Below, piece after piece: positions 1-8,710 of a DNA stretch of 64,000 bases (the first letter of the stretch is position 1; each line of letters opens with the position of its first letter). Origin of the DNA: MED-G105 sp039025235 (GTDB taxonomy: Bacteria; Pseudomonadota; Alphaproteobacteria; Caulobacterales; Parvularculaceae); assembly GCA_039025235.1 (NCBI GenBank), contig JBCCOS010000008.1:62001-126000 (forward strand), read 5' to 3'. Under the pieces are notes generated by a model that saw only the letters and a list, made by a program, of their open reading frames with translations, searched no databases and was not told where the DNA came from. The translations under genes were made by a program, and so were the position numbers.

Positions 1-2
1 TG

Positions 3-158
3 GCTCAAGCATTTTCAAAGTTCTATGCTGCCCAAAGAATTGCCGACGAAGAGAACGCAAGTCTGCGGCAATCGCGGTTAGCATTCGCCGCCCTTACCGG
101 TCGACAACTAGAAGGACTTCTTGGCATTCTAGGCATCGATGTGCCTGAACGAATGTGA
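3..158 (+). CDS. C-terminal fragment of an unrecognised protein (cut by window edge)
   Basis: An open frame runs in from the left window edge for 51 codons and stops at TGA 156-158. The residues are helix-favouring and mixed in charge (ending ...GILGIDVPERM), with third-position usage like that of genes in the window, so it looks like the tail of a real gene. The fragment is too short to assign a family. It converges on the porin gene at 279, and the ~120 bases between them show only a weak hairpin (CTTAC-AGT-GTAAG) without a T-run. Confidence 0.5.
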   Translation, partial: AQAFSKFYAAQRIADEENASLRQSRLAFAALTGRQLEGLLGILGIDVPERM

Positions 159-278
159 TTTTTGAAGCATAAATGAGCAAGATTTCTTACAGTGTAAGGA
201 TCGAACGAAAATGTTCTCAAGTTTTCAGTGAAATTTGAATAAAGCGTGGCGCCTGGAATAGGGTTCATGCTTCGCGCT

Positions 279-1823
279 TTAGAAGCTATATTTTGCAGAA
301 AACTGTACGCGGTTCATGTCGCCGTCGTCTCCGCTTTCTAGCCTTCTATTGGCGTAGATATACTCAACGCCAACATCGATTTTATCCACCGGTGTCCAGA
401 TTAAATTAGCGTGTACGGAGAAGACTCTATCGGTCACGGTGTCGCCGACAAGTTCAACCGGGTTACTGGCCTGGAAAAAACCGCCTGTGAGATTTGATCG
501 CCAGCGCTTCGACCAGAAGTGTCGGTAGGAAGCAAAGCTTGAAAATAATTCGATTGGGTTGAGCTTCCCATCCGCCTTAACGGCAACATCATTGACCAAG
601 GTGATACCAACATAGCGGCCGATACCCTCGCCATATGTTGCCATAAAACGGAAATCATCTTTTTCACCAACATTGAGTTTGCCTGAAGCACTCAAGCCAT
701 AACCGGCGACGGTATCCGATATTGCGCCAGGAATGATATCGTCTTCTACATGTAACGCGCGGCCAATAGCAGCGAGTGTTAAGCTACCCCAGTCGCGTTG
801 GTGATTATACCGTAGGATAAAATCTGGACCAAGATCATCACCTGGTAGTAGTCGTGACCCGTCTGGACCTGTTACTTCTGTTTCTGGTTGTTCAACCGCG
901 ATTTGCCATGGTCCTTTCGTGTAACGGATCATGGGTTGGCGGATAAAGACCGTGCCTTCGGTTGGACCAATAAAGTCAAGATTGTCGGGGAGGGCGCCAA
1001 CATTTTGGAAGGTGGACCATGCTTGACCGACAAGCCAGTTATCGAAAGTGAAGTATGCTTGCCTCACTCGGGGCGTGAAGCTGTTAGAAACCGTTTCATT
1101 GCCATCACTTGTAACTTGAAAATCAAGTTCAATGAGCCCGCCTATATCATGACCACCACGTTGGGTATAAACGTCAAAAATGAACCTAGTTTCCCGTGCG
1201 TTGAAATCAAAATCAGCGCCGTCGCTCTCGCCGCCAACTGGAATCAGTGAGGGAATATAAAAATCCCGACCTAAACTGCTTGAGGGTAGGTCACCGCCAG
1301 AAAAGTCAGTGACGATTGTATCAACTTTAACATAGCCACGAAAATTGAATTCTGTTCCGGCTTTCGTAAAGCCAATTCCGCGTTTTGATGTTTTTGGTTC
1401 ACCAAGACTGCCTGATCCTGGATCGGTCTGAGCGCTCGTACCTGTGGGTGAATCTAGTTCGACTAAGATGGGTGCGGGTACGAATGGATCGCCGTTGTTT
1501 GCTGCAACTGCGTTGTTGATTGCTCCGTATTCACTTTCAATAACTTTGGCCGTTGGCGTCAATTCCGTTGCGCTGCCGGACGGTGGAGTATTTTGCAGTG
1601 CGGGAAGACGACGAATGATGGTGCCTGCATCATCGATGACCCTGGCGTCATCAGTCGTAATGGTGGCACCACCACCAATGCGTTCAAGAATAAGATCGAG
1701 CTTCGCCTCAAGAGCATTCACACGCGCCTCCAGATCCTGGTCCTCCGCAGCTGCCGGCGCAACCAGCATTGTCGTGGACAATAACGCACTGCAAACGCGT
1801 CGCATGTTTTTGATCTGGATCAT
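279..1823 (-). CDS. DcaP-like trimeric outer-membrane porin
   Basis: A 514-residue outer-membrane protein. A Sec signal peptide (about residues 1-26, ending APAAA) is followed by a short coiled-coil segment (EDQDLEARVNALEAKLDLIL), a Ser/Thr/Pro-rich linker to about residue 150, and a beta-barrel that opens FNFRGYVKVDTIVTDFSGGD and ends in the barrel signature KYSF. The FRGYVK-D start, the Q-A-W-S-TF segment and the N-terminal coiled coil are typical of DcaP porins, which pass negatively charged small carboxylates and other solutes. A strong ribosome site (GGGAGGGATGTT) precedes the ATG. It is divergent from acs across about 160 bases, so co-regulation with acetate use is plausible but inferred. 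The substrate is unknown. Confidence 0.85.
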   Translation of the reverse strand: MIQIKNMRRVCSALLSTTMLVAPAAAEDQDLEARVNALEAKLDLILERIGGGATITTDDARVIDDAGTIIRRLPALQNTPPSGSATELTPTAKVIESEYGAINNAVAANNGDPFVPAPILVELDSPTGTSAQTDPGSGSLGEPKTSKRGIGFTKAGTEFNFRGYVKVDTIVTDFSGGDLPSSSLGRDFYIPSLIPVGGESDGADFDFNARETRFIFDVYTQRGGHDIGGLIELDFQVTSDGNETVSNSFTPRVRQAYFTFDNWLVGQAWSTFQNVGALPDNLDFIGPTEGTVFIRQPMIRYTKGPWQIAVEQPETEVTGPDGSRLLPGDDLGPDFILRYNHQRDWGSLTLAAIGRALHVEDDIIPGAISDTVAGYGLSASGKLNVGEKDDFRFMATYGEGIGRYVGITLVNDVAVKADGKLNPIELFSSFASYRHFWSKRWRSNLTGGFFQASNPVELVGDTVTDRVFSVHANLIWTPVDKIDVGVEYIYANRRLESGDDGDMNRVQFSAKYSF

Positions 1824-1980
1824 AACATCCCTCCCAAGCCTTATTTTAATGGGAGGATGGCAAAGCGGATGTCAAAGCGCCATTAGCGAAAGGTCTATGA
1901 TACCAATGTCGAATAGACGCGTCGGCTGAAATTGAAAATTCTGGAGTGGATTTTTGAACAGCAAATTACGGAGAAACGAC

Positions 1981-3948
1981 ATGGCAGACGCTTCGGAACG
2001 ACCTATGGGCGATAGAATAATTCCGACCCCAGTTGCGTTTGCCGAAAAGGCACGCTTTCGTGCAACACAGTATACTGAAAACTATGAAAAATCGATCGAT
2101 GACCCTGATGAATTCTGGGGCGAAATTGGAAAGCGTCTCGATTGGTCGAAACCCTATACAAACGTTAAAGACGTATCCTTCAATAAAAAAGACTTCCGTA
2201 TCAAATGGTTCCAGGACGGGGAATTAAACGTTTCCTTTAACTGCATTGACCGTCACTTAAAGGAACGCGGCGATCAGACGGCCATTCTTTGGGAAGGCGA
2301 TGACCCTTCGGAAGATGCGGCGATCACCTATAAACAATTGCATGAAGAAGTCTGTCGAATGGCAAACGTTCTCAAAGCGCGTGGCATCAGTAAAGGTGAT
2401 CGAGTTATCCTCTATATGCCAATGATCCCTGAGGCAGCTTATGCAATGTTGGCTTGTGCACGTATCGGGGCTGTTCATTCAATCGTGTTTGCTGGCTTCT
2501 CTCCCGAGGCCCTTCGCTCACGGATTGAAGATTGTCGCGCTAATGCTGTCATTACGGTTGACGAAGGGGTGCGAGGTGGCAAATCAGTGGCGTTGAAGGC
2601 GAATGTCGATGCCGCTGTTCAGTCACTCAGTAATGTTAAAACGGTTCTCGTTGTCCAGCGGACCAATGGCGAGGTTCATTGGAACCAAACCCGTGACGTC
2701 TGGTGGCATGAAGCACGAAAACAGGTATCAGAATTTTGTGCCCCGGAACCTATGAATGCTGAAGATCCGCTATTTATTCTCTATACATCTGGGTCTACAG
2801 GAAAACCGAAAGGTGTATTGCATACAACCGGTGGCTACCTTGTTTATGCATCATTTACCCATGAATCCGTATTCGATTATCGCGACGGTGACATCTATTG
2901 GTGCACCGCAGATGTTGGCTGGATTACGGGGCACAGCTATATCGTCTACGGACCACTCGCCAATGGGGCAACAACCCTTATGTTCGAAGGGGTGCCAACC
3001 TATCCGGATGCCTCGCGTTTCTGGCGCGTGGTTGAAAAGCATAGAGTGAATATTTTCTATACGGCGCCAACGGCTCTGCGTTCGCTGATGCGGGAAGGTG
3101 AGACTTATGTGAATGTCGCTGACTTGTCTTCTTTGCGATTATTGGGAAGCGTCGGCGAGCCGATTAATCCCGAAGCATGGAATTGGTACCATCGCGTTGT
3201 TGGTGACGAACGCTGTCCCATTGTCGATACATGGTGGCAGACAGAAACGGGCGGTGTCTTGATTTCTCCCTTACCGGGGGCAACTGACCTGAAGCCAGGG
3301 TCGGCAACAAAACCATTCTTTGGTGTCCAGCCGCAACTCGTTGACAATGAAGGGACTGTATTGGAAGGCGCGACGGAGGGTGCCCTTGTTATCGCAGACT
3401 CATGGCCCGGACAAATGAGGACAGTCTATGGCGACCACGAACGTTTTATCGATACGTACTTTAGCACCTTTCCAGGAAAGTATTTCACTGGCGACGGCGC
3501 TAGGCGTGATAATGATGGCTATTACTGGATCACTGGGCGCATTGACGACGTTCTGAATGTTTCTGGGCATAGAATGGGAACAGCTGAAATCGAAAGTGCA
3601 TTGGTTGCGCATGACTCGGTTGCTGAGGCGGCTGTTGTTGGTTTTCCGCACGATGTCAAAGGGCAGGGAATCTACTGTTACGTGACGCCGATAAAGGGAG
3701 CGAAGCCAAATGCAGACCTCAACAAAAAACTCATGAAATGGGTGCGTACGGAGATTGGGCCGATTGCCAAACCTGATTACGTACAGTTCGCCCAAGGACT
3801 ACCAAAAACACGATCCGGCAAAATTATGCGCCGAATCTTAAGAAAGATTGCAGAGGACGATTACGCGACCTTAGGCGATACATCGACACTTGCAGATCCT
3901 GGTGTCGTTGATGACTTGATTGAAGGACGTCTCAATCGAGGCGGATAG
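1981..3948 (+). CDS. acs: acetyl-CoA synthetase (AMP-forming)
   Basis: Activates acetate to acetyl-CoA through acetyl-AMP in the cytoplasm. The 655 residues match the usual Acs length (645-660). Visible motifs are the P-loop YTSGSTGKPKG, the acetate-pocket region DVGWITGHSY, the WWQTETGG core, the hinge TGDGARRD, and the C-terminal PKTRSGKIMRR whose Lys is the known acetylation/adenylation lysine. I chose ATG 1981 because GGAG (1970-1973) stands 7 bases upstream. An in-frame TTG at 1954 would add nine residues without a ribosome site. Just downstream are a LuxR-type regulator and a CrbS-like sensor, the known acs control pair in Vibrio and Pseudomonas. Confidence 0.96.
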   Translation: MADASERPMGDRIIPTPVAFAEKARFRATQYTENYEKSIDDPDEFWGEIGKRLDWSKPYTNVKDVSFNKKDFRIKWFQDGELNVSFNCIDRHLKERGDQTAILWEGDDPSEDAAITYKQLHEEVCRMANVLKARGISKGDRVILYMPMIPEAAYAMLACARIGAVHSIVFAGFSPEALRSRIEDCRANAVITVDEGVRGGKSVALKANVDAAVQSLSNVKTVLVVQRTNGEVHWNQTRDVWWHEARKQVSEFCAPEPMNAEDPLFILYTSGSTGKPKGVLHTTGGYLVYASFTHESVFDYRDGDIYWCTADVGWITGHSYIVYGPLANGATTLMFEGVPTYPDASRFWRVVEKHRVNIFYTAPTALRSLMREGETYVNVADLSSLRLLGSVGEPINPEAWNWYHRVVGDERCPIVDTWWQTETGGVLISPLPGATDLKPGSATKPFFGVQPQLVDNEGTVLEGATEGALVIADSWPGQMRTVYGDHERFIDTYFSTFPGKYFTGDGARRDNDGYYWITGRIDDVLNVSGHRMGTAEIESALVAHDSVAEAAVVGFPHDVKGQGIYCYVTPIKGAKPNADLNKKLMKWVRTEIGPIAKPDYVQFAQGLPKTRSGKIMRRILRKIAEDDYATLGDTSTLADPGVVDDLIEGRLNRGG

Positions 3949-3966
3949 ACGGAAGAGAGGCTCCGC

Positions 3967-4650
3967 GTGCTGGGAAAGCCAATTGTCATCGCAGACGATC
4001 ATCCACTATTTCGCGCAGCATTGCGACAAGCTGTTGCCATTGCGGCGCCTGACCGGGATCTCGTCGAAACGGATAGTTTGGCAGGCGCTTTTGAGGCCCT
4101 TCAAGGTGCGGGGGCAGGTCTCCTTTGTCTCGATCTCCATATGTCAGATAGTGATGGTTTCGCTGGGTTGGTCTCTTTGAAACAGGCGCACCCGGCCCTC
4201 CCTGTGGTCGTGGTTTCGGGTTGCGAGGATCGTGGTATTTACTCAAGAGCGGTGAATCTTGGTGCGGCCGGTTTTGTCCCGAAATCATCCGATATCGATA
4301 CAATCTGTGATGCCATTACTACCGTCCTCGATGGCGAAGTCTGGTTGCCTGATGGTTTAGAAGATGACGACGTTGACGGTAACCCAACATCTAAGGATGC
4401 GGCTGTGGCAGCGCGAATTGCGAGCCTAACGCCTACCCAATTAAAGGTTCTTTTGTATGTCAAAGAAGGCCTTTTAAATAAGCAGATAGCATTTGAAATG
4501 GATGTGAGTGAGGCGACCGTTAAAGCGCATATGACCGCTATTATGCGTAAGCTGAAGGTCCAAACACGAACGCAAGCCGTCCTTGCTGCTTCCATCCTCG
4601 AAACCGAACCGGATTCGTCGTCGGGTGATCAGATTTCTCTGACGCGTTGA
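3967..4650 (+). CDS. crbR: NarL/LuxR-family response regulator, CrbR-like
   Basis: A 227-residue DNA-binding response regulator. The receiver domain (about 3-120) carries the acidic pair Asp10-Asp11, the phospho-acceptor Asp56 (CLDLHMSD) and the conserved Lys in FVPKSSD. The LuxR-type helix-turn-helix (about 155-215) has LTPTQLKVL...GLLNKQIAFEMDVSEATVKAHM. It starts at GTG 3967 behind GGAAGAGAGG, 18 bases after acs, so the two are probably co-transcribed. In Vibrio cholerae and Pseudomonas the orthologous CrbR/ErdR protein is phosphorylated by CrbS and turns on acs. The same role is inferred here from the domain match and the position between acs and the CrbS-like kinase. Confidence 0.88.
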   Translation: MLGKPIVIADDHPLFRAALRQAVAIAAPDRDLVETDSLAGAFEALQGAGAGLLCLDLHMSDSDGFAGLVSLKQAHPALPVVVVSGCEDRGIYSRAVNLGAAGFVPKSSDIDTICDAITTVLDGEVWLPDGLEDDDVDGNPTSKDAAVAARIASLTPTQLKVLLYVKEGLLNKQIAFEMDVSEATVKAHMTAIMRKLKVQTRTQAVLAASILETEPDSSSGDQISLTR

Positions 4651-4679
4651 AGAGTTCACGATTTAACCAATAGGATACA

Positions 4680-7600
4680 TTACTCAGCGGCGACGCGCCT
4701 TACACCATCGATGGCCGCGCGTAATTCTGCCGGTTCGACTGGCTTATAGAGAAGTGGTATGCCTGCCGCAGCGGCGCGCTCGGCCGTATCGTGGGACGAT
4801 GATGCCGTCACCATGAGGCATGGAGGTTGAGTCTGCCAAGCATTCGTCAGTGTTTGGAGCGCGTCAAATCCTGTGAAGCCATTATCCAGTTGAAAGTCAA
4901 GAATTAATAGATCAGGTGCACTTTTTTGCGAAAGCGCTAGGGCCTCATCAGCTGTTGCGACGGCTTCGGCTTTCGCCCCCCAGCGTGTCAATGCTGCGAC
5001 CATAGCATCCGCAACCATAGTGTCGTTATCTATACAGATAATATGCATTCCAGAGAGTCTTTTCACGCGCGGGCGTTCACGGTGCAGTGAAGAAACCTTA
5101 GTGATTGGCACACTCTCCGCACGACGAACATCGATGGAAAAGCACGATCCTTTGCCCGGTTCTGATACCAGCGTAACGCCGAGGTTGAGCAAGCGCGAGA
5201 TCCTTTCGACCATGGCGAGGCCCAAGCCAGCGCCTTCACCCCTCGTCTCAAGGCGTTTAAACTCCTCGAATATCGCTTTTTGATTGTTAAAAGGAATGCC
5301 TGGGCCGGTATCTCTTACTTCAATACGAATATTTCCACCACGCCGTCTTGCGCCGATCAAGACTCGACCACTGTCCGTATAGCGAACGGCATTGGCTGCA
5401 AGGTTTTGCAGCGCGCTAAAAAACAGACCACGGTCGGTTTCAATGGCTACACTGGTCCGAGGAATCCTCAGTGATAATCCTTTTTCTTCCGCAGTACGAC
5501 CGATATCACGCTCAATATCGTCGAAAATCTCTTGAAGCGGTATTGTCGTCACGTTTGGTGTAATGCCACCGGCATCGAGTTTTGAAATATTTAGAAGCGA
5601 ACGGAGCAAGGCGTCTGCTGAGGCAATGGAGGCATCAATCTTCTGTGCGAGGTCTCGACGATTCTTGCCATGGGCGTCGTTCAATGCTGACGCAAATAGC
5701 CGTGCGGCATTCAATGGCTGCAAGACATCATGGCTGGCCGCCGCAAGAAACCGCGTTTTAGAGGCTGTTGCTTGTTCGGCTTCACGCTTCGCCATTTCCA
5801 GTTTCGTATTAAGGTCTTCAAGTTCAATTGTACGGGCGGCTACTCTTTCCTCTAGAGTTTCATTTGTCGCCGCCAATGCTTCTTCAGCCACGCGACGTGC
5901 TGTTATATCCTGATACATACCAAAAAAGCCACGGACGTCGCCATTCTCTCTCCTTTGGGGCACATAGACGACTTGCATATATCGCGTATCGTCAGATTGT
6001 CCCGTCGGATTAGTGATCTGCACATCGAATGATGCTTTTTCACCGGCAAGGGCCTTATCGATATAGGGTTTCCGTAATGCATAGGTCGGATCGCCCATAG
6101 CTCCTTTCAAAGTGACTGACCCAATATCGTCTTCTTTAATATCGAATTCATCGCGATACGCCTCATTTGCGAATTGAATGGTTTCATTTACATCCGAAAA
6201 CGCAATCATTGCCGGAATATTATCGGTGTAAAAACGAATAGACCGTTCACTATTACGGAGGGCGCCGACGATGCGGTTATAGTCTGTCACATCGGTAAAG
6301 GTTGTAACATAGGCTCCGCTGGGTGACCGCTTTCCTTCGATCTTAATAACTTGACCATTTGCGCGCGTACGCTCAAATGAATGAGGAAGACCCCGCTTGA
6401 GGTGTTCCACGCGCTTACTGACGAGGGCTTTAGTATAACCCGTTCCACATTCGCCGCGCTCGGCATTAAAACGAATGAGATCGGCAACGGGACGTCCTTC
6501 CGTTAGCAAGTCCAATGGATAGTTATAAAGGTCCGCATATGCTTGGTTCCAGGCAACGAGACGCAGGTCTTTATCAACCACGGATACGCCATGATTGATG
6601 TTCTCTAGTGCGGTTTGTAAAAGTTCCTGACTAAAACTTAGTTTTCCACTAGTCTCGCCCAACAGCGTTGCGACATCCGCAAGTTCAAGCCGGTCCCCTG
6701 CGAGCACGCTTTTTAAAAGGATGCTTGCTGACGAAGCACCGATTGATTTTGAAATCTGAACATCGGTGAAAGCAATCAACGACTGGTCGGCTAATCGGTC
6801 GGGAGCTACAGACAAACCGCGAGACATCTCAAATGCGCTGATTGCGGCGTCCGCATCTCTACGGCCTATGCAGCGTTCTATGATAAAGTAAAGGTCTCCA
6901 GACGTGATCGCACGCGGCAAGACGCCTTCCTTGGTATCCCGTTTGATCGTCTCAAAAGCCAATGATAGGCCTACAAAGACAACAGTGTTTGCACCGAGGC
7001 TTATCGCAACACCCAAGGTAAGTGGGTCGACGAAATTCTGTTTTGACAGATCGAGGAACGCCGGTGTAATTGAGGGTATTAATAGCAATAATGTCCAGAG
7101 AATAGCCCCGATAACAAGACCAAACGCCGCCGCCTTGTCATTGGCATGACGCCAATAAAGACCGCCAAACAGTGCCGGTAGGAACTGAGCTGCAGCAGCA
7201 AAAGACAATATACCAAAGCTGGCAAGCCCCTCCGTTTGCGGAGCAGCACCAGCAAAGAGGGCAGCGCCCGCGAGTATAACAAGTATAACCGCACGCCTAA
7301 TGAATAGAAGTCGTTGCCCAAGGTTAGACAGGATGCCACGTCTCAGGTCTGTATGGAGGAATGCAGGGGCAATCAGGTCATTCGTCACCATCGTTGATAG
7401 CGCCACCGTTGCAACAATGACCATGCCTGTGGCCGCCGCAAACCCGCCAATGAAGACAATCACGGCCAGCCAGTCCACTCCAGCAGCGAGCGGTAAGTTC
7501 AGAACAAATAAATCCGACGGTGTGCCCGTGAGACGGATTGCACCTAAAGCAGCAATAGGAGGTGCCGCAACTGAAATTAGGATAAGGTATCCGATAAAAA

Positions 7601-8513
7601 TCCGCGAACCGGTTTTTAGATGGTTGGGTTGCAAATTTTCGACGACCGTCATCTGAAATTGCCGAGGCAGGCATAGCGTTGCCCCCATGGCTAAGACTGT
7701 CAGGGTCAAGAAACGATCAAACGAAAACGCTTTGTTCTCAGACAGAGTCGTAAAGCTTTCCAAAGGGGAGATGCTTGCGCGGCTCAACCATAATGCAAAG
7801 AAAGCAACGATGAGTAGAGCAATAAGTTTTATAACAGCATCAAAGGCAATTGCCGCCACCATGCCACGATTACTTTTCGTAACATCCATATTCTTTGTGC
7901 CGAAAAGAATTGCAAACACCGCCAACAGGAAGGCAACGGCCGCTAGAGCACTCCCATCTGCATTAAGCGTTTGACGTTCGCCCGCGAGCACACGAAATGT
8001 AGATGTCACTGAATTCAGTTGAAGTGCGATATAGGGCAGGGCGCCAATGACCGCAAACATACTAATAATGACCGCAATCGCCCGAGACTTACCAAAATGA
8101 TAGGAGATAAAGTCGGCAATTGATGTTGAACCTATTCGACGACCCGTTTCAACGATGCGTTTGATGACCGGCAACCCAATACTGAACATTAGTATTGGTC
8201 CTAAATATATTGGCAAATACTCCCAGCCATGTTCCGAAGCGGTGCCAACGGCGCCATAAAATGTCCACGATGTGCAGTACACGGCAAGCGAAAGGCCATA
8301 AATCACAGCGCTACCGTGACCGCCTTTTTGCGCTGACGGTACATCTGCTTTGCTGTTGCTTGGCTTGTTACCGCTAAAAGCGGAACGTTGTTTTACGGCG
8401 TTCTTTTGAAGCGTTGTTTCCCGGACACCTGCGCGGCGGTCTGCCAGCCACGCAATCAGGAACAACAACGCCCCATACATCGCGACCGCCCCGATGATCA
8501 CCGGCTGCGGCAT
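4680..8513 (-). CDS. crbS: Na+/solute symporter-domain hybrid histidine kinase, CrbS-like
   Basis: A ~1277-residue inner-membrane sensor. An SLC5/SSSF-type transporter domain of about 13 helices (about 1-520) is followed by a linker, two PAS-type segments (about 640-760 and 765-880), a coiled coil, HisKA with His928 in SHDVLQPL, an HATPase domain (N-box NLAANAVRY, DTGPGIP) and a C-terminal receiver with Asp1206 (LILDFQLD). This architecture is that of CrbS, which senses or transports acetate and drives acs through CrbR. An AGGAGG site at 8520-8525 abuts an ATG at 8519 but lies 6 bases from the ATG at 8513, which I prefer. It converges on the regulator gene (29 bases apart). The C-terminal receiver makes it a hybrid, implying either self-control or an internal relay. 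Confidence 0.9.
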   Translation of the reverse strand: MPQPVIIGAVAMYGALLFLIAWLADRRAGVRETTLQKNAVKQRSAFSGNKPSNSKADVPSAQKGGHGSAVIYGLSLAVYCTSWTFYGAVGTASEHGWEYLPIYLGPILMFSIGLPVIKRIVETGRRIGSTSIADFISYHFGKSRAIAVIISMFAVIGALPYIALQLNSVTSTFRVLAGERQTLNADGSALAAVAFLLAVFAILFGTKNMDVTKSNRGMVAAIAFDAVIKLIALLIVAFFALWLSRASISPLESFTTLSENKAFSFDRFLTLTVLAMGATLCLPRQFQMTVVENLQPNHLKTGSRIFIGYLILISVAAPPIAALGAIRLTGTPSDLFVLNLPLAAGVDWLAVIVFIGGFAAATGMVIVATVALSTMVTNDLIAPAFLHTDLRRGILSNLGQRLLFIRRAVILVILAGAALFAGAAPQTEGLASFGILSFAAAAQFLPALFGGLYWRHANDKAAAFGLVIGAILWTLLLLIPSITPAFLDLSKQNFVDPLTLGVAISLGANTVVFVGLSLAFETIKRDTKEGVLPRAITSGDLYFIIERCIGRRDADAAISAFEMSRGLSVAPDRLADQSLIAFTDVQISKSIGASSASILLKSVLAGDRLELADVATLLGETSGKLSFSQELLQTALENINHGVSVVDKDLRLVAWNQAYADLYNYPLDLLTEGRPVADLIRFNAERGECGTGYTKALVSKRVEHLKRGLPHSFERTRANGQVIKIEGKRSPSGAYVTTFTDVTDYNRIVGALRNSERSIRFYTDNIPAMIAFSDVNETIQFANEAYRDEFDIKEDDIGSVTLKGAMGDPTYALRKPYIDKALAGEKASFDVQITNPTGQSDDTRYMQVVYVPQRRENGDVRGFFGMYQDITARRVAEEALAATNETLEERVAARTIELEDLNTKLEMAKREAEQATASKTRFLAAASHDVLQPLNAARLFASALNDAHGKNRRDLAQKIDASIASADALLRSLLNISKLDAGGITPNVTTIPLQEIFDDIERDIGRTAEEKGLSLRIPRTSVAIETDRGLFFSALQNLAANAVRYTDSGRVLIGARRRGGNIRIEVRDTGPGIPFNNQKAIFEEFKRLETRGEGAGLGLAMVERISRLLNLGVTLVSEPGKGSCFSIDVRRAESVPITKVSSLHRERPRVKRLSGMHIICIDNDTMVADAMVAALTRWGAKAEAVATADEALALSQKSAPDLLILDFQLDNGFTGFDALQTLTNAWQTQPPCLMVTASSSHDTAERAAAAGIPLLYKPVEPAELRAAIDGVRRVAAE

Positions 8514-8572
8514 AGGCATCCTCCTGAATTATTTTTGTTTTTACTAATAGTAGGTCAGCTCAGGGGAAAAAG

Positions 8573-8610
8573 AAATGGCCACCGACAAGGCTTTGTCAGT
8601 GGCCATTTTT
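8573..8610 (-). terminator. long hairpin terminator between actP and crbS
   Basis: A nearly perfect inverted repeat: AAATGGCCAC (8573-8582) pairs with GTGGCCATTT (8599-8608), with an inner stem GACAA/TTGTC. T-rich stretches flank it on both strands (TTTTT on plus; CTTTTT reading minus). It lies about 100 bases after the actP stop on the minus strand and just upstream of crbS, so it would separate the symporter operon from the kinase. Confidence 0.75.
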
Positions 8611-8710
8611 GCGTTTGTTAACCAACTCTATATCGGTTGGTGTGACTTAGAGGAGCGTTCCTTTTTTGGTGGGGAAGAGTATGGCTTGTACCTTCACCTA
8701 TAGAGCGACG

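Noticed and set aside
1444..1929. 161-codon plus-strand frame inside the porin gene
   Set aside because: Antisense to a clear signal peptide and coiled coil of the porin; composition is Ser/Arg-rich with no ribosome site.
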